Positions 25,079 to 36,971 of a stretch of 64,000 nt of DNA are shown here, piece after piece; positions within the stretch are counted from its first letter, which is position 1; each line of letters opens with the position of its first letter. The notes under the pieces were generated by a model. The model did no database searches. It worked only from the letters and a program-made list of their open reading frames with translations, and was not told the origin of the DNA. Origin of the DNA: Monosporascus cannonballus (lineage: Eukaryota > Ascomycota > Sordariomycetes > Xylariales). Both the position numbers and the translations under genes were made by a program. The stretch covers positions 18,427-82,426 of the forward strand of contig QJNS01000309.1 in NCBI GenBank assembly GCA_004154925.1, given 5' to 3'.

Positions 25079-27135
25079 CTACGTCTAGGAACGGACGAAG
25101 CTGTTGATTCGTCGCTTTTCGTCTTGTTTCGCAGGAGTTGGGGGGAGTTTTCACGAAAACGGATGGCGTATTGGAGGTCCATATAATCCTTATTCGATAT
25201 CAAACGCATGCCTACGGAACTACCTACCTCTTAAACTTAGTGGAATTTCGGTAGGAGAGGACGCAACGTAAAAGCACCCAGAGAACGTTAAAGAGACTGT
25301 GACTTCTGTACTCTAAAGGTTCGGAGTTTATATTGTCATGCACAAGGACGGTCATTTGAACACTTAGTGCCATCATATGCTACATTGGGTCGAGCTTGTA
25401 TGAAAAACTCCAATACTAGTGTGGTAGGTCGAGAAGCGTTGTGGGTAGACGAAGTAGGCACGCATAAGTAAGTATTTTTGGCTTCTCTTATATAGGACCG
25501 AGATTTACACCAACGGACGCTTCCCCCTACTCCGCGATTCGGCTTCTACCGAGGTTCTCGGTAGGCCGCGAAGAGCCGCACGATGTCAGGACAGTTCTAT
25601 GGAGGAGGAGGTCGGTACGGAGACGCTGGGTAGGTAGTTGGGCCTTCCCTGTCACGGCCGTTACGGGACGCTTAGGCATCGAGAGAAAAGGGGGGGCAGG
25701 GGTGTGCTGCGTTCCGGGCAGCAACCGTTGCCTGGCCGCCTCGTATAGGAAAGGCCCCGCTTACCAGCGGGATGCGAAGTGGTTGGAGGAAAGTAATCCC
25801 CATGCGGAGAGCACGAACTAGGAGCAAAATATCGAGTGAGACGCCATCGATTGGGTGTTTTCAGTTGGTCCGGAAGCGGTTGATGCGGCGGTATCGCGCT
25901 ATTCACTCTTACCTATGTATGCAAGGACTGCTCTTCGCCAGACGAACAGAGTCGGGCCAGCACGAGCCAGCCCCCTCTATCGGGTGAACGCCTCTGCCCA
26001 CTCGCCGGTTAGCGCTCACGAAAGATTCCATGCGCGGGTCTGCCGTTGCTCGGCCGATGTGCAGCAAGCAGTCAGTGTTCGGGAGGGAGGAACGGAGGCA
26101 TAGTGGAGACCAGAGCGAGTTTGTTGCAGCTCCGATGACCGGCGCTGGTGCTGCGGCGAACGCGGGCCCGGACGGACACGGTCGCATTCATTGCCGTAGC
26201 AAGGAAGTAATGCTGCGCGCCCGCTCGCTACTACCTTCCTATTCCTGTACGGTGGGCCGACTTCGTTCCTACACGAAAGGCATGGGGGAAGGGAAAAAGG
26301 AAAAGGAAGACAGGAAGAGAAGATGCTTCCAAAGGGAGCAAAAAGGGGAAACGAAAAGGCGAAAAACCGGTGTTGCAAATATAACTTGGTGCCATAAGTC
26401 GGGGTCACCTGACGGCTCCAACGATGGGGCCTTCGACATGATACAAAGCCAGCGTCCTAACACTGCACCACAACTAACCAAGGTAGACCATTACACCGGT
26501 TTGGATTTGATTCTAGTTGCCGGGCTGTTATTGTGATTTGTTAGGTAGGGTCGGGCCTAATATGTTTGCTTTCACGTGAGGCTCTTCCTCTCTCCCCGAG
26601 GCATCTCTCCATCTTCCCAAAAGTACGAACCACCCACCTCCAGGGCTGCGACTCCTGAGACGGGGCCTCGGGTCCGCACCGAGGCATGAGGGCGTGCGCC
26701 GAGGCGGGCAGTTGCCGCACCTACTCCTTCCCGCCTCTCGCTGTTGACCCTTTGTCGAGGGGCATGATGCAAACACGAAGCACCACTTAAGAGCTTGCAA
26801 GGTGGCTGCCGAGGATACCGTACCTGCGATCGTGGTTAATTCTCTGTGCGGAAGTCCCCATAAAGAGATACCATATGTGCAAGCAACATTTGAATCATCC
26901 CCCACAGCTCTGCACCCGGTCTCGCTATCCACGGGGTCCCGCAGGGCCGTCGCGGCAGGCATCATACGGAGTCGAGTAAAATCGGTAATAGATAGAATGC
27001 CGGATGACTATGCCTGTGATGGCCGGGAATAAGTAAATTATCTCTATAGCGCTACACATTAGTCACCTTACGGGGCTCATTTATCCCCTCCCGCCCGAAC
27101 CCCCGATCCGCCTATCCACCTATGCCCCCCCCCTC
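25079..27135. other. Intergenic region between convergent NUG1 and TRS65
   Basis: Both flanking genes end here, so only 3' UTRs and terminators are expected. Short open frames on either strand (for example 26030-26536 plus) lack motifs and overlap antisense frames of similar length. GGTA runs occur at 25221-25230 and 25628-25638. At 2 kb it is long for a fungal convergent gap, but I see no gene or RNA in it. Confidence 0.5.
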
Positions 27136-29060
27136 CTACCGATTCTCCACTACGACTAGCGGCAACTCCCTGATATCCACGTGCTCGTTGCTGCCGAGGT
27201 CGATGACGCGGACGGCCTCGACGGCGTGGATGCCGGCGCGCAGGGCCAGAAACCGGAGCTCGACAGCGTGGCAGGCGCCGGGCGCGAGTGGGCCGACGCG
27301 CGCGGCGGCGCTCAGCGAGGCGAGGGGCGCGTCGTCCAGCACGCTGCAGCGCTGCATCGCGTGCACCACCGTCTCGTCGAGCACGGCGTCCGCGACGCTG
27401 CGGTCCTTGTTGGGCGGCGGCGGCGGCTGTTGCTGCGACGCCCTCTTGGTCTGCCCATGCCCGTTTGCGTCGGCAGGGAGAGCAGGGGGATTGAGAGGAT
27501 TGGGACGAGGAGCCCCCGAAGGGGACATGGACGGCGGCCTGGTGACGCGCGTCTCGGCGCGGCGCCGTCGCGGGATGGGGACTAGCGCGAGCTTCCTCGG
27601 TGCCGTGGACGTGGCGGGCGCGCGGTTGACGACGAACACGTTCCACGTGAAGACGTCACCGGGACAGATCTTTTGCGTCGCGGGAGGAGCCGAGACGGTT
27701 ACGGTGAGGCCGAGGTCCGGGAGCGACGTCTCCGTGGAGCGCATCGTGGCAGCCGCCTCTAAGGAGGGTATGGAGTCAGGACGTGCAACGGCCGGTGCAG
27801 TTAGCGAGGCGGTATTATCGCCACCGCCGATGGAGAGCTGGCTGGGACGGTGCGATCGCTGGATGGGTTGCAGCGCGGGGTCGTAGCCCGGGTTCAGGGG
27901 CAGCGTGAGGTCAACGGTGGCCGTCCAGGCCATGCTGAGGCGCGGCTCGCAGACGCCAGGCTGTACGAGCGCCACCGCCCCGATAGAGATGTCGAGTTCG
28001 CGCGTGGGGTACCTCGATATCATGTTCTCCTCCGCCGGCGCGATGCGGTAGAGAAACGTGACGCAGTCATGCGCCACGCAGGATAGTGGCAGGGTCAGCC
28101 CTGCTTCGTGGGTCAGGTCGTTGACGATGCCCTCGCGCACTAAAAGCTTAACGGTGTCGAGCATGATCTCGCACTCGAAGAACGGCGTGAAATCAACCTC
28201 AAGCATAGCTATTATGGCGGCGCTGCTAGTTGCCGTGTTCGGGCGCGAAAAGCGTATGCGCGAGTGCGCCGCTGGGTAGATGCGGTGAGATAGCTTCGGT
28301 AGCGATTTGATCGGCCGTAGGAGATCCTTCGCCTGCTGCGTGACTGGGGCTACGCACGAGACACGCAGCGCGGATAGGCGAGGTTTAACCCCGTTTAGGC
28401 CGGGGTCATTTCCGAATGCCTCCAGCAGATTGAGTCCAGACGGCATACCGCTCTGCATATAGCCATACCGAAGTTCGCTCGAGACCGCCGACGCATCCGC
28501 GGGCCTCAGACTTGCGGTGGCGGTGAATACGGCTGAGGGGCTCTGTAATCTTATCCTGGGTCTCCCGAGGAATACTGGCAGTTTCCAAACGGCATATACG
28601 AATCTCTCATCATGGCTGCTTTCGGGCGGTTCGTCGGCCACTATGAAGGGATCCTCCGACTGGTCGACGGTACCCGAATATATGACTTCCGAACTCGGCG
28701 GATGGTCGCGCTCGGGGCTACCGCCGTTTATTATGTGGGCCTCGAGATCTATGACGATTCTCTCCAAGGAAGACCTGAGAGTGTCACCTTGGACATGAGG
28801 TGTCTGTAGAACGAGGTAGACATCGACGGATTCATCTGGGTTTCTAGGAATGAGTACGGTGAGAGAGGTGGACTTCAAGGCAATGAGGATATGCGCCTAC
28901 CGAAGAATAGGGACTCCCGGCGTTCTATTGATTTAAATACATCCTCGTGTGACTCTTTGGCGTCTTTTAACTCGTCTTCCAGTCGGAACTTGGTAGCTTG
29001 GGGTATGAAATAGGTGAGGTTTGAGCTGTCGACCAAGTCCAGCTTTGCATCCTCCTCCAT
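27136..29060 (-). CDS. TRS65: TRAPPII complex subunit Trs65
   Basis: Two exons (29060-28901 and 28835-27136) give 619 residues. The 65-nt intron (GTAGGC donor, CCCAG acceptor) joins RRESLFF to DESVDVYLVLQTP, the conserved start of the Trs65 family. The first in-frame ATG before MEEDAKLDLV is used; an open frame extends upstream to 29192 but looks non-coding. The C-terminal block, VGPLAPGACHAVELRFLALR then VEAVRVIDL and EHVDIRELP, is the family's signature, an Ig-like beta-sandwich region. A Pro/Ser-rich insert with PPPPP separates the two conserved halves. Trs65 is a fungus-specific subunit of TRAPPII, the guanine-nucleotide exchange complex for Ypt31/Rab11 at the late Golgi. It shares a divergent promoter with PRP40. 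Confidence 0.88.
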
Positions 29061-29787
29061 TATTTCCCCCCTTGATGATAAGGGCCGGACAGTCTCGAAT
29101 GGGGGAACTTGGGGAGAACCGTGTAGTTTGTAGTCGTTTCTAGTCATGCAACATCTGGGCATAGATGCGACCCGTTGGCCCTGTTTGCGCAAAGTCAGGA
29201 ATTACGCCAGCTAAGGTTCCCAAGTGCATGGGAGGCTACTCGAGATGGTGCCGGGTGAGCTGAGTGTGTGTGGGGTTTGGGGTTTGGTTTGGTTGGAATT
29301 GAAAGATGCAAGTCCACTTCCCATTCGGGAGTTATCTACTATGTGCTATGGTAGAGGTAAGGGGGAAAAGCTTCCAGCCACACGACGAGTGGGTCCTTGT
29401 GGCTGGTGCCTTTTCTTTGTTCTTTGATAAACTTTTTCTCAGGTACCTGGGTACTCCATAGCTACCTGTAAGAATTAATACCTACCTACCTACCAACCTA
29501 CCTACCTACCATAATTTTCAGCCTCCTCTCATTACTGAAGGCAAACCAAACCTCACCCATTTTTCGCCTCGACTGGGCCATAACACCAAGAAGCAGACGA
29601 CGCCTCCTGATCACTGTGTCTTTAGCTCATCCGGAGGCGCCACAGGTCGGCTGTCTGCTTTAGTCAGCAGGCATATTTCTTCTTTTTGGAATTTGGAGTT
29701 ATTACTTTGAAGCTCTCTCTCTCTCTCTCTCTCATCTGACATATTCTTTTATTGCCGGACCAAGCACCGGCATCACCGCTCTCCGCC
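29061..29787. promoter_or_regulatory. Divergent promoter between TRS65 and PRP40
   Basis: The region holds a run of repeated CCTA units at about 29480-29510 and a (CT)n tract at about 29711-29733, roughly 55 bp before the PRP40 ATG. Pyrimidine tracts just upstream of the start are common in housekeeping promoters of filamentous fungi and often mark the transcription start (established pattern). Use here is inferred. Confidence 0.55.
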
Positions 29788-32464
29788 ATGATGAATGGCG
29801 CAAATGGCCATTATGGCCAGCCAAACCCGTGGCAGGAATACAAAAGCCCCGATGGACGCGTTTACTATTACAACTCCATCACTAAGGCCACTCAATGGAC
29901 CAAACCGGAGGAGCTCATGAGCCCCGCCGAACGCGCTCTTGCCAATCAGCCATGGAAGGAATATACGGCCGAGGGCGGTCGCAAGTACTGGTACAATACA
30001 GAGACGAAGCAAAGCTCCTGGGAGATGCCCGAGGTCTACAGGAAGGCGCTCGGCCGGGAAGATAGTATTCCCTCGACGCCCGCGTAAGTTATGCCACAGC
30101 TTCGCTTCTTTCAATATGGAACTGGTGGGCTAACGGTGGCAGTCCTCACACGCCCTATACTCCCGGTGGTGATAGGGGCGGCTATCAGGGTTCGGGATAT
30201 GACCAACATCGCGATCAACGAGACGTCTTCCCTGAATCCCGTCAGCTGACCTACGGTAACGACCCTCGCGTCCAGGCCTTCGTGCCCGCCACCAATGAAC
30301 CCGAATATGCAACCCCCGAAGAAGCCCACGCGGCCTTCATCAAGTTGCTTCGCCGCAGCGGCGTCCAGCCCGATTGGTCCTGGGAGCAGGCCATGCGCGC
30401 TACCATCAAAGACCCCCAGTATCGCGCCATCAAAGATCCCAAGGATAGAAAGGCCGCCTTCGAGCAGTACTGCCAGGATATGATTGTTCAAGATAAGGAA
30501 AAGCAAAAGGAGAGACTGGCAAAATTGCGAGCTGACTTTGCCACTATGCTGAAGAGCCACCCCGAGATCAAGTATTACACGCGCTGGAAGACCGCGCGTC
30601 CCATGATCGAACGGGAAACCATCTTCCGCTCCACCAACGACGAAGAAGAGCGACGTCAACTATTTGAGGATTACATCGTCGAGCTGAAGAAGGCCCACGT
30701 CGAGAACCAAGCGAACCTCCGAAAGAGCGCCATGGATGGACTCATCGAGCTACTCCCTAAGCTCGAGCTGGAGCCTTATACCCGCTGGTCTGAAGCTCAA
30801 GGTATTCTGAAAGCAACTGCCCCTTTCCAGAATGAAGAGAAATATAAGACTCTCACGAACTTTGACATTCTCACCGCCTTTCAAAATCACATCAAGGCTC
30901 TGGAGCGCTCGTTCAACGAGACCCGCCAGCGACAGAAGAATAAGAGGCTCCGCGCTGAGCGTAAGAACCGCGACGCCTTTGTCGATCTGCTTCAAGAGCT
31001 GCGGAGAGCCGGGAAGGTCAAGGCTGGTACTAAGTGGAAGCAGATCTTCCCGTTAATTGAGAACGACGAGCGATTCAGAAACATCTGCGGTCAAGGTGGC
31101 TCGAGTCCCCTTGACTTGTTTTGGGACGTTGTCGAAGAGGAGGAGCGCGCCCTGCGCGGAACGAGGAACGACATATTGGACGTGATGGACGTGAGTTATA
31201 TCGCATGCTTGTCATCGAACATTAGAACACCAACTGATATTATCGGCAGGACAATCGCTTTGAGTTTACCCCCAAGACAACTTTTGATGAATTTACCTTA
31301 GTCCTCAAGAATGATCGACGAACTGCTAACATTGATCGCGATATACTTACTCTCGTATTTGAACGGGTACGTCCCCAGTTAGTGCTGTGCACCGTCATAA
31401 CTTACTGATTCGTCTCCAGCTCCAAGAAAGGAAGTCCAAGCGTTCCGACGAGGACAAGCACCCCGAGCGCCAGCAAAGGAGGGCCATTGATGATCTGCGC
31501 TCCTACATCAAACATCTGGACCCTCCTCTCGTGGCCGACGATACCTGGGAAAAGGTCCGGCCGCGCCTTGTCCGCGCTCCCGAATTCCAGGCCGTCCACT
31601 CCGAGGAAGCCCGCCGCGGCGCCTTCGAGAAGGTACTGCGGCGTGTGAAAGAACGCGAGGACGACGAAAGGGATCGTCATAGGCGCCGCGAACGATCCCC
31701 TGATCGTGGTACGTATCGAGACAGAGACAGAGGAGATCGATCTCACCGCAGTGAACGTGCGCGCCCACCACGTCATAGTCGCACCCCAGAGCCCGATGCT
31801 TACGAGGCGGATCGCCGTAAGGCTATCGCGGAACGCGAGAAGAATTATCGTAAGTCCAGCATGGCCGAGAGCTTATTGTCTGACCGCCGACCTTCCGACT
31901 CGTACCGTGATCGTGATGTCCGGGAGCGCGATCGCGATCGCGATCGTGACCGAGAACGGGATCGAGAGCGAGAGCGTGAACGGGAGCGGGACCGTGACCG
32001 AGATCGGGACAGGGATTACCGCCCCCGGCCCCGACGCGACGATCCACCAAGCCATTACGATCGAGAGAGGCGGGACCGCGAGGAAGAGCGCGAGAGGTCA
32101 TACCGCCGCCGAGTGGAGAGGGGTCCCATCGAGGAACTGCCTTATGGGGACGAGCGTCCCACCTCTTCTCGACGCCGCAGGGCGGAAGATGAGGATGAGT
32201 TAGGTCGCCGCGATTCTAGAGATTCAAAGGTAATGCCACACTTCCAGTCCACAAAACTCTCAGTCTTGGTGGATTTTGTCACTGACTCCGAAGGTACAGA
32301 GGCTCAAGAGAGAGAGAACACCGCGTGAGCGCTCCCCCCACCGTGATGGACGTCACAAGACTAGGACACCGCCAGCAGTCCAACCACCACAGCCGCAGCC
32401 CCCGGCCAAGGAGGACCCGGGCGTTCACTCCGGCAGCGAGGAGGGCGAGATCGAAGAGGATTAG
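29788..32464 (+). CDS. PRP40: Pre-mRNA splicing factor Prp40 (WW and FF domains) with RD-rich tail
   Basis: Five exons (29788-30083, 30143-31190, 31250-31366, 31420-32229, 32300-32464) give 811 residues. Two WW domains lie at about residues 15-43 ([17 protein letters not shown]...TKP) and 56-84 ([16 protein letters not shown]...MPE). Several FF domains follow from about 156 to 540, the first starting [16 protein letters not shown]. The C-terminal part is highly charged, with long Arg-Asp/Arg-Glu alternation (about 600-690), and ends [11 protein letters not shown]. Prp40 is a U1 snRNP component that bridges the 5' splice site and the branch-point protein, acting in the nucleus. Yeast Prp40 is 583 residues and lacks the RD-rich tail. 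The last acceptor (GTACAG at 32299) could be replaced by the AAG six bases earlier without changing frame. It is convergent with RLI1. Confidence 0.93.
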
Positions 32465-33757
32465 AAACATCGAGGTTCGCCACCCTCCGCCGGCGCCTAC
32501 AACACCACTACGTAATTATAACGGCATACCGAGGTGGCTGTCCTAGAAGTACTAGCCATCGAGGCAGCAGCGCCCGCCGCCGTAGAGGTCGCAGGGCCGA
32601 CGTATGTAAACGCATGGAGGACTAATAGACGCCGTCCTTCCGTCAATACGGGAGCCGGACATTGATTGGCGCGCCGTCTGCCAGCGCCGTACTATATGTT
32701 CTCTCCCCTGTTATTCCCCTTCCCGGACGACTAAGCAATAGCCAATATCCAAGGTCGTCGTGCCGAGCAAAGAGAATATGGCAACTAAAGTACGTTTCCC
32801 GATAAGCACCACCACTTGTTATCGTGCTTAGGTGCTATGGGGTTGATCTCAGGCTCGGACTCCTGATAGATGAATATTTTTTCTATCGTCCGTCACCAAG
32901 GCTGGCCACCTTACATGAGCTCAGGGCGGGTTTGTCGACTCGGTGGCGCGCCTACGGAGGGCACTGGCCCACCTAGCCGCACGACATCAACATCTCCGCC
33001 GTCGCGTCTCTTTTCGCATGAAACTAGTACGTCGTCCTCTTCGCTCGCCTGCTCAGGTCGGTGCCGGCTGGGTCTTTTCCTTTTCGTTTTTTGAGGGTTT
33101 TCTTACGCTACCGGTAAGGGGACGGCTTGCTCGTTTCTATCTTGTAACTGAGAAAATGATGGTCAAAACGGAAGAGCTTGCGAATGCGGCATCACAGGTT
33201 CCAACAAGCATTGGGCTTGACGAGGGCCTACAAGGACGGCTGCTTCGGCCGTATCTCCCTACAGCCTGCCAGCTTTACCAAATAGCCGAGTCGTAGAATA
33301 GTTGTAATAATGCTAGTGTGCTTTCCACAGTTTTTCTACCCAATTTGAAACGGAAGTGCGGGCGTTGATCAATGCATATTCTTCACTCTCTTTTACGATT
33401 CCAACAACGTTCAACTTCCCAAAGTCACGGGAGCAGCTCTCCTACTCTATGTAGTCGACTTCCTCCTATGTACCCGAATTCTGGCTATTGTCCGGCCCGA
33501 CACGGTTGTGCTACGATAGATAAGACTGACGGCAGTCACCCGCTTGACCCGTTCGCCCCTCAATCTGTGGAGATGAAAGCCCGCCGGATGCGCTCCCAGG
33601 ACAGTTTCTCTACTTCAATTCCGAAGCGGTCGAAGCACTAGTGCCCGAGCGCTACCAGAAACGCGTCGTTAGGAAACTTCTCTCCCGGCATGGCTGTGCT
33701 CCGTTTTACCTCCACAGGACCAGGCATAAAACAGGGGATAGACTGCCGTCGCCCGTG
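32465..33757. other. Intergenic region between convergent PRP40 and RLI1
   Basis: The region contains 3' UTR sequence of both genes. Plus-strand open frames (32943-33296, 33372-33641) have no motif. Nothing else was identified. Confidence 0.5.
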
Positions 33758-33979
33758 TTAGCCGTCGGGCTCGTCGCTGTCCTCCGCGGCATAGTCGCCG
33801 TCGGGACCCGGAGATCCATGGGCGCCGTTTCCGCTACCATCCGCACGCTTGCCCTTTTCCCGCCGCTTCTGAACGCCTATAACGCCGGGACTCGATGATG
33901 CATCGCGATTGGATGTGTGTCGATCATTACGATGGCCGTTCTTGTTATGACCCTTACGCTCCGGGGCGCCCGGGGTGTC
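33758..33979 (-). other. 73-codon open frame entered by a +1 shift at the RLI1 stop codon
   Basis: Immediately at the RLI1 stop (TCT TGA C), the +1 frame reads GAC from 33979. It continues without interruption for 73 codons to a TAA at 33758-33760. The translation is hydrophilic and charged: it starts [16 protein letters not shown], has a basic centre (QKRREKGKRADG) and an acidic end (AAEDSDEPDG). It has no ATG, and in this frame a TAA lies a short way upstream, inside the preceding intron. It could be a frameshift extension, an alternatively spliced C-terminus, or a chance open frame in the 3' UTR. The sequence does not decide. Confidence 0.35.
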
Positions 33980-36971
33980 AAGAGCTGTTGTCCTCCTCCA
34001 GGAAGAACTGTGATGGTACGGTTGTTAGTTGAAAGCGACTTGACCAAGCCGATGCCGGGGGGTGATATGTAGACTTACGTAGTTGCCACTCAACTTCTGC
34101 TCCTGGTCCAACTGACTGTTAGCCTTGTTGATACGGGGTCGGTAGTTGGATGGATCGCGACGGAAAGTAACATCGAGGTTCTTCAGGAAGGTGTTGCATC
34201 CGGTCAGCAGCGACTCGGGCCTGTTAGCATGAGCATCAACACCAGGCTGGCCGTCGAAGACGATGACGCGGTCAGCACTGTAGCAGGGTCAGCGGCTCTT
34301 CTTTGGGACGGCGAAGTAGGGATAGACGCCTAAAATCCCCATATCCTCCACGATCCGGAATCCCCGTATGGGGGCAAAGTTGAACCTACAGATAAGTAGC
34401 CATGATGAAATCGTGCTCGACAATGAACGCAGTTTTCTTCGCGTGCATTATGAAGCGCTTGATGACGCGGGCGCAAATGATACGCTGCTCGGAATCGAGG
34501 TAAGCAGATGGCTCGTCGATCAGGTAGATATCTGCCGGCAGACCCAAAGCCAAAACGACTGCTACACGTTGCAGTTCACCACCAGACAGATTCTTTACTT
34601 CCTGGTCGATGAAGTCATCGAGCTTGAGAGGCTTAACGACGTCAGTTTGGAACTGGGGCGATAAGAAGGCCTGCTTGATCCTCTTGAAGAACAGTTGGCG
34701 GACGGTACCCTCGAACTTGGGAGTAATAGTCTGAGGCTTAAGGCTGATTCTCATCTCGGGGACCCTCTTCGTGCCGTCCGGCTTGAGCGCACCGGCCAAC
34801 AGCCTGCAAAAGGTAGTCTTGCCTGTACCGTTCTCACCCTGTTTTCGTCATTAGTAAGTTTTTAGCCAGCGTAGTCGGTGCGTTATATTACCATCAAGAC
34901 AATGATTTCTGAGTCGGTGAAATCACCAGAGTCGATGCGCAACTTGAAGTCGCCAAGGGTCTTCTCCATCTTGGGGTAACTGAAGGCGCGTTCTTGGGAC
35001 GTTTGGAAATCATCCGCGCCCTCAGCAATTCGGAATGTCAGAGATTCATCTCGGAATCGCAAGTTTTCCGTAGGGATATGGCCATCGAGGAAGATGTTGA
35101 TGCCTTCACGGACCGAGTAGGGTAGAGTCACTACACCATACACGGCAGGCCGGCCGTAGAGCACGCAGATGTAATCGGAGAGGTAGTCGAGCACGGACAA
35201 GTCCTATACAGAGTTAGTACATACTTCCCCTAGGCAAACTGGGCGAGACACTCAGGCATTCTGGGAAGTACTCCGGTGTCCCGGACCTAAGAGTAACTCG
35301 CAACAAAGTCTCTCACACCCAGGACAAGAAAACTGGGAGGACGATAAAAAGAGGCTGCTTACATGTTCGACAACGATGACGTAGTTGTCAGGACCCAAGA
35401 GCGAGCGGACCATTCGCGCAGCTGAGAGACGTTGTTTGACATCGAGGTAAGACGACGGCTCATCAAACCTTCGTGATAATTAGCGGTCTTCTAGCAATGC
35501 ACCAAATAGACATCCAGGGACACTTACATGTAGACATCTGCCTTTTGGACGCACACAGTGCCGATAGCGAATCTCTGAAGCTCTCCACCGGACAGCTTGT
35601 CTACATCACGGTCGAGTAGATGGCGGAGCTCGAGAACGTCAAGCACCGCATCTAGGTTACCTATAGTGGCCCGGTGCTCAAGCAAGAATCTGACGGTCTT
35701 GTTCGGTGTCTTGACGGCGCGGGGAAGTTGGTCGACATATTGAGGCTTGACGACGGCCTTTAGATTGTCTTCCAGCAGCTTGGTAAAATAGTCTAATACG
35801 GTCATAAGCCCCCTGCGTATGTAGCACGGATACTGCGCGGTCAACAATAATCGACGTACTCTGCAATTCAGAACCTCTGAAATACTTGATAACATCTTCC
35901 CAGTCAGGGGGGTTGTCATATCTGCCCAAGTTCGGCTTCAACTTTCCGCTGAGAATTTTCAAAGCAGTAGACTTGCCTATACCGTTCGTTCCGACACTAC
36001 AACTACGGTTAGTAATTACACCGGATAAGGTGGAATGCAGAGGCCATCGAAAAGCGAGAAGTAGAATAGCCATTTTCAGGAAATAAAATATCATGGTCAG
36101 GTGACCAGACAGTCACCAAAGGAGATGGTCCCCTGGGATTGCCGGTGCTGAGAGGCGCTTCCTATCCGTAACTCGCCACTGCTCATTGACTTAGCAGAGC
36201 CAATAGATGGCTGGTAATTTCGACCAGATAGCAAAACATCTGATCCTATTCTTCCGCGCATTTTGCGTGTACCATCCATAGGAGGGCGAGGAACGAATAA
36301 TGAACCAATCTGTGCTCGTGGATTAGGAGATACGTGGGAGCTGCTTACAGTCCTAGAACTTGACCGGGCCGGGGCGTAGGAAGACGGTGAAGTTTGAAGC
36401 TGTTGGCGGAATATCGGTGGGTGACTTGGGTGTCCAGGTTGGTGGGCAGGTTGATGATGGTAATGGCGTCGACTATCACTCCAAGTTAGCTTCTGCAATA
36501 CTGGACTGGGCTGGCTTACGGTAACTCACATGGGCATTTCTTAGGACAGATACCACATCCAATACAGAGGCTCTCGGAGATGAAGGCGAGCTTGGAGTCG
36601 GGAGTTACTTCGATACAAAGTTTTCCACTGCGGACGACAGGACAACTAGAAGGGCTTGTATAAGCGCCTGTATAGAAAACCAGTAATGGATGCGATATAT
36701 ATCTTGCTTACGATCTCTTGCACTCCTGCCGGCACTTCTTGGGTTTGCACTGTCAGATAGAATATTAGCGAAAACGGGTCTGATAACTAGCCGTATGGCA
36801 CGTTTGGTGGCGAGTATATGGGGGTTCGAGTCCGGGAGCTTCATTCTCGCAAGGGTTCGCACCTTGTCATCGTTGACAATGGCAACACTAAAATACTTGA
36901 ATTCAGCAAAGTTGTTTCAGTATTCAAGGGAAGCCACTCACGTTTACTTACCGAGTAAGTTTGGACGCCAT
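33978..36971 (-). CDS. RLI1: Rli1/ABCE1, iron-sulfur ABC ATPase for ribosome recycling
   Basis: Twelve exons (36971-36952, 36887-36863, 36749-36712, 36645-36530, 36472-36349, 35996-35860, 35792-35528, 35468-35363, 35203-34892, 34838-34390, 34277-34079, 34007-33978) give 606 residues; yeast has 608. All phases close. The N-terminal ferredoxin-like domain has [14 protein letters not shown] and [11 protein letters not shown] for two 4Fe-4S clusters. NBD1 has [17 protein letters not shown] and [11 protein letters not shown]2 has [26 protein letters not shown] and the H-loop VEHD. The C-terminus [12 protein letters not shown] matches the family end. The protein splits post-termination ribosomes with eRF1 or Dom34 and helps initiation and 60S export; it is essential in yeast. 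Introns are short except that at 35997-36348 (352 nt). It shares a long divergent promoter with CHD1. Confidence 0.95.

Noticed and set aside
26030..26536. 168-codon plus-strand open frame between NUG1 and TRS65
   Set aside because: Composition is low-complexity and it is antisense to other frames of similar length. No motif.
29711..29733. (CT)n microsatellite as a novel element
   Set aside because: Pyrimidine tracts before start codons are common in filamentous fungi. It is mentioned only within the PRP40 promoter.
36097..36498. 133-codon minus-strand open frame across an RLI1 exon and its long intron
   Set aside because: The exon part is in the wrong frame for the conserved RLI1 sequence ([14 protein letters not shown]), so the frame is a shadow extended by an open intron.
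36823..36833. GGTTCGAGTCC, matching a tRNA B box
   Set aside because: It lies in RLI1 intron 2 and no A box or acceptor stem can be paired around it, so it is a chance match.
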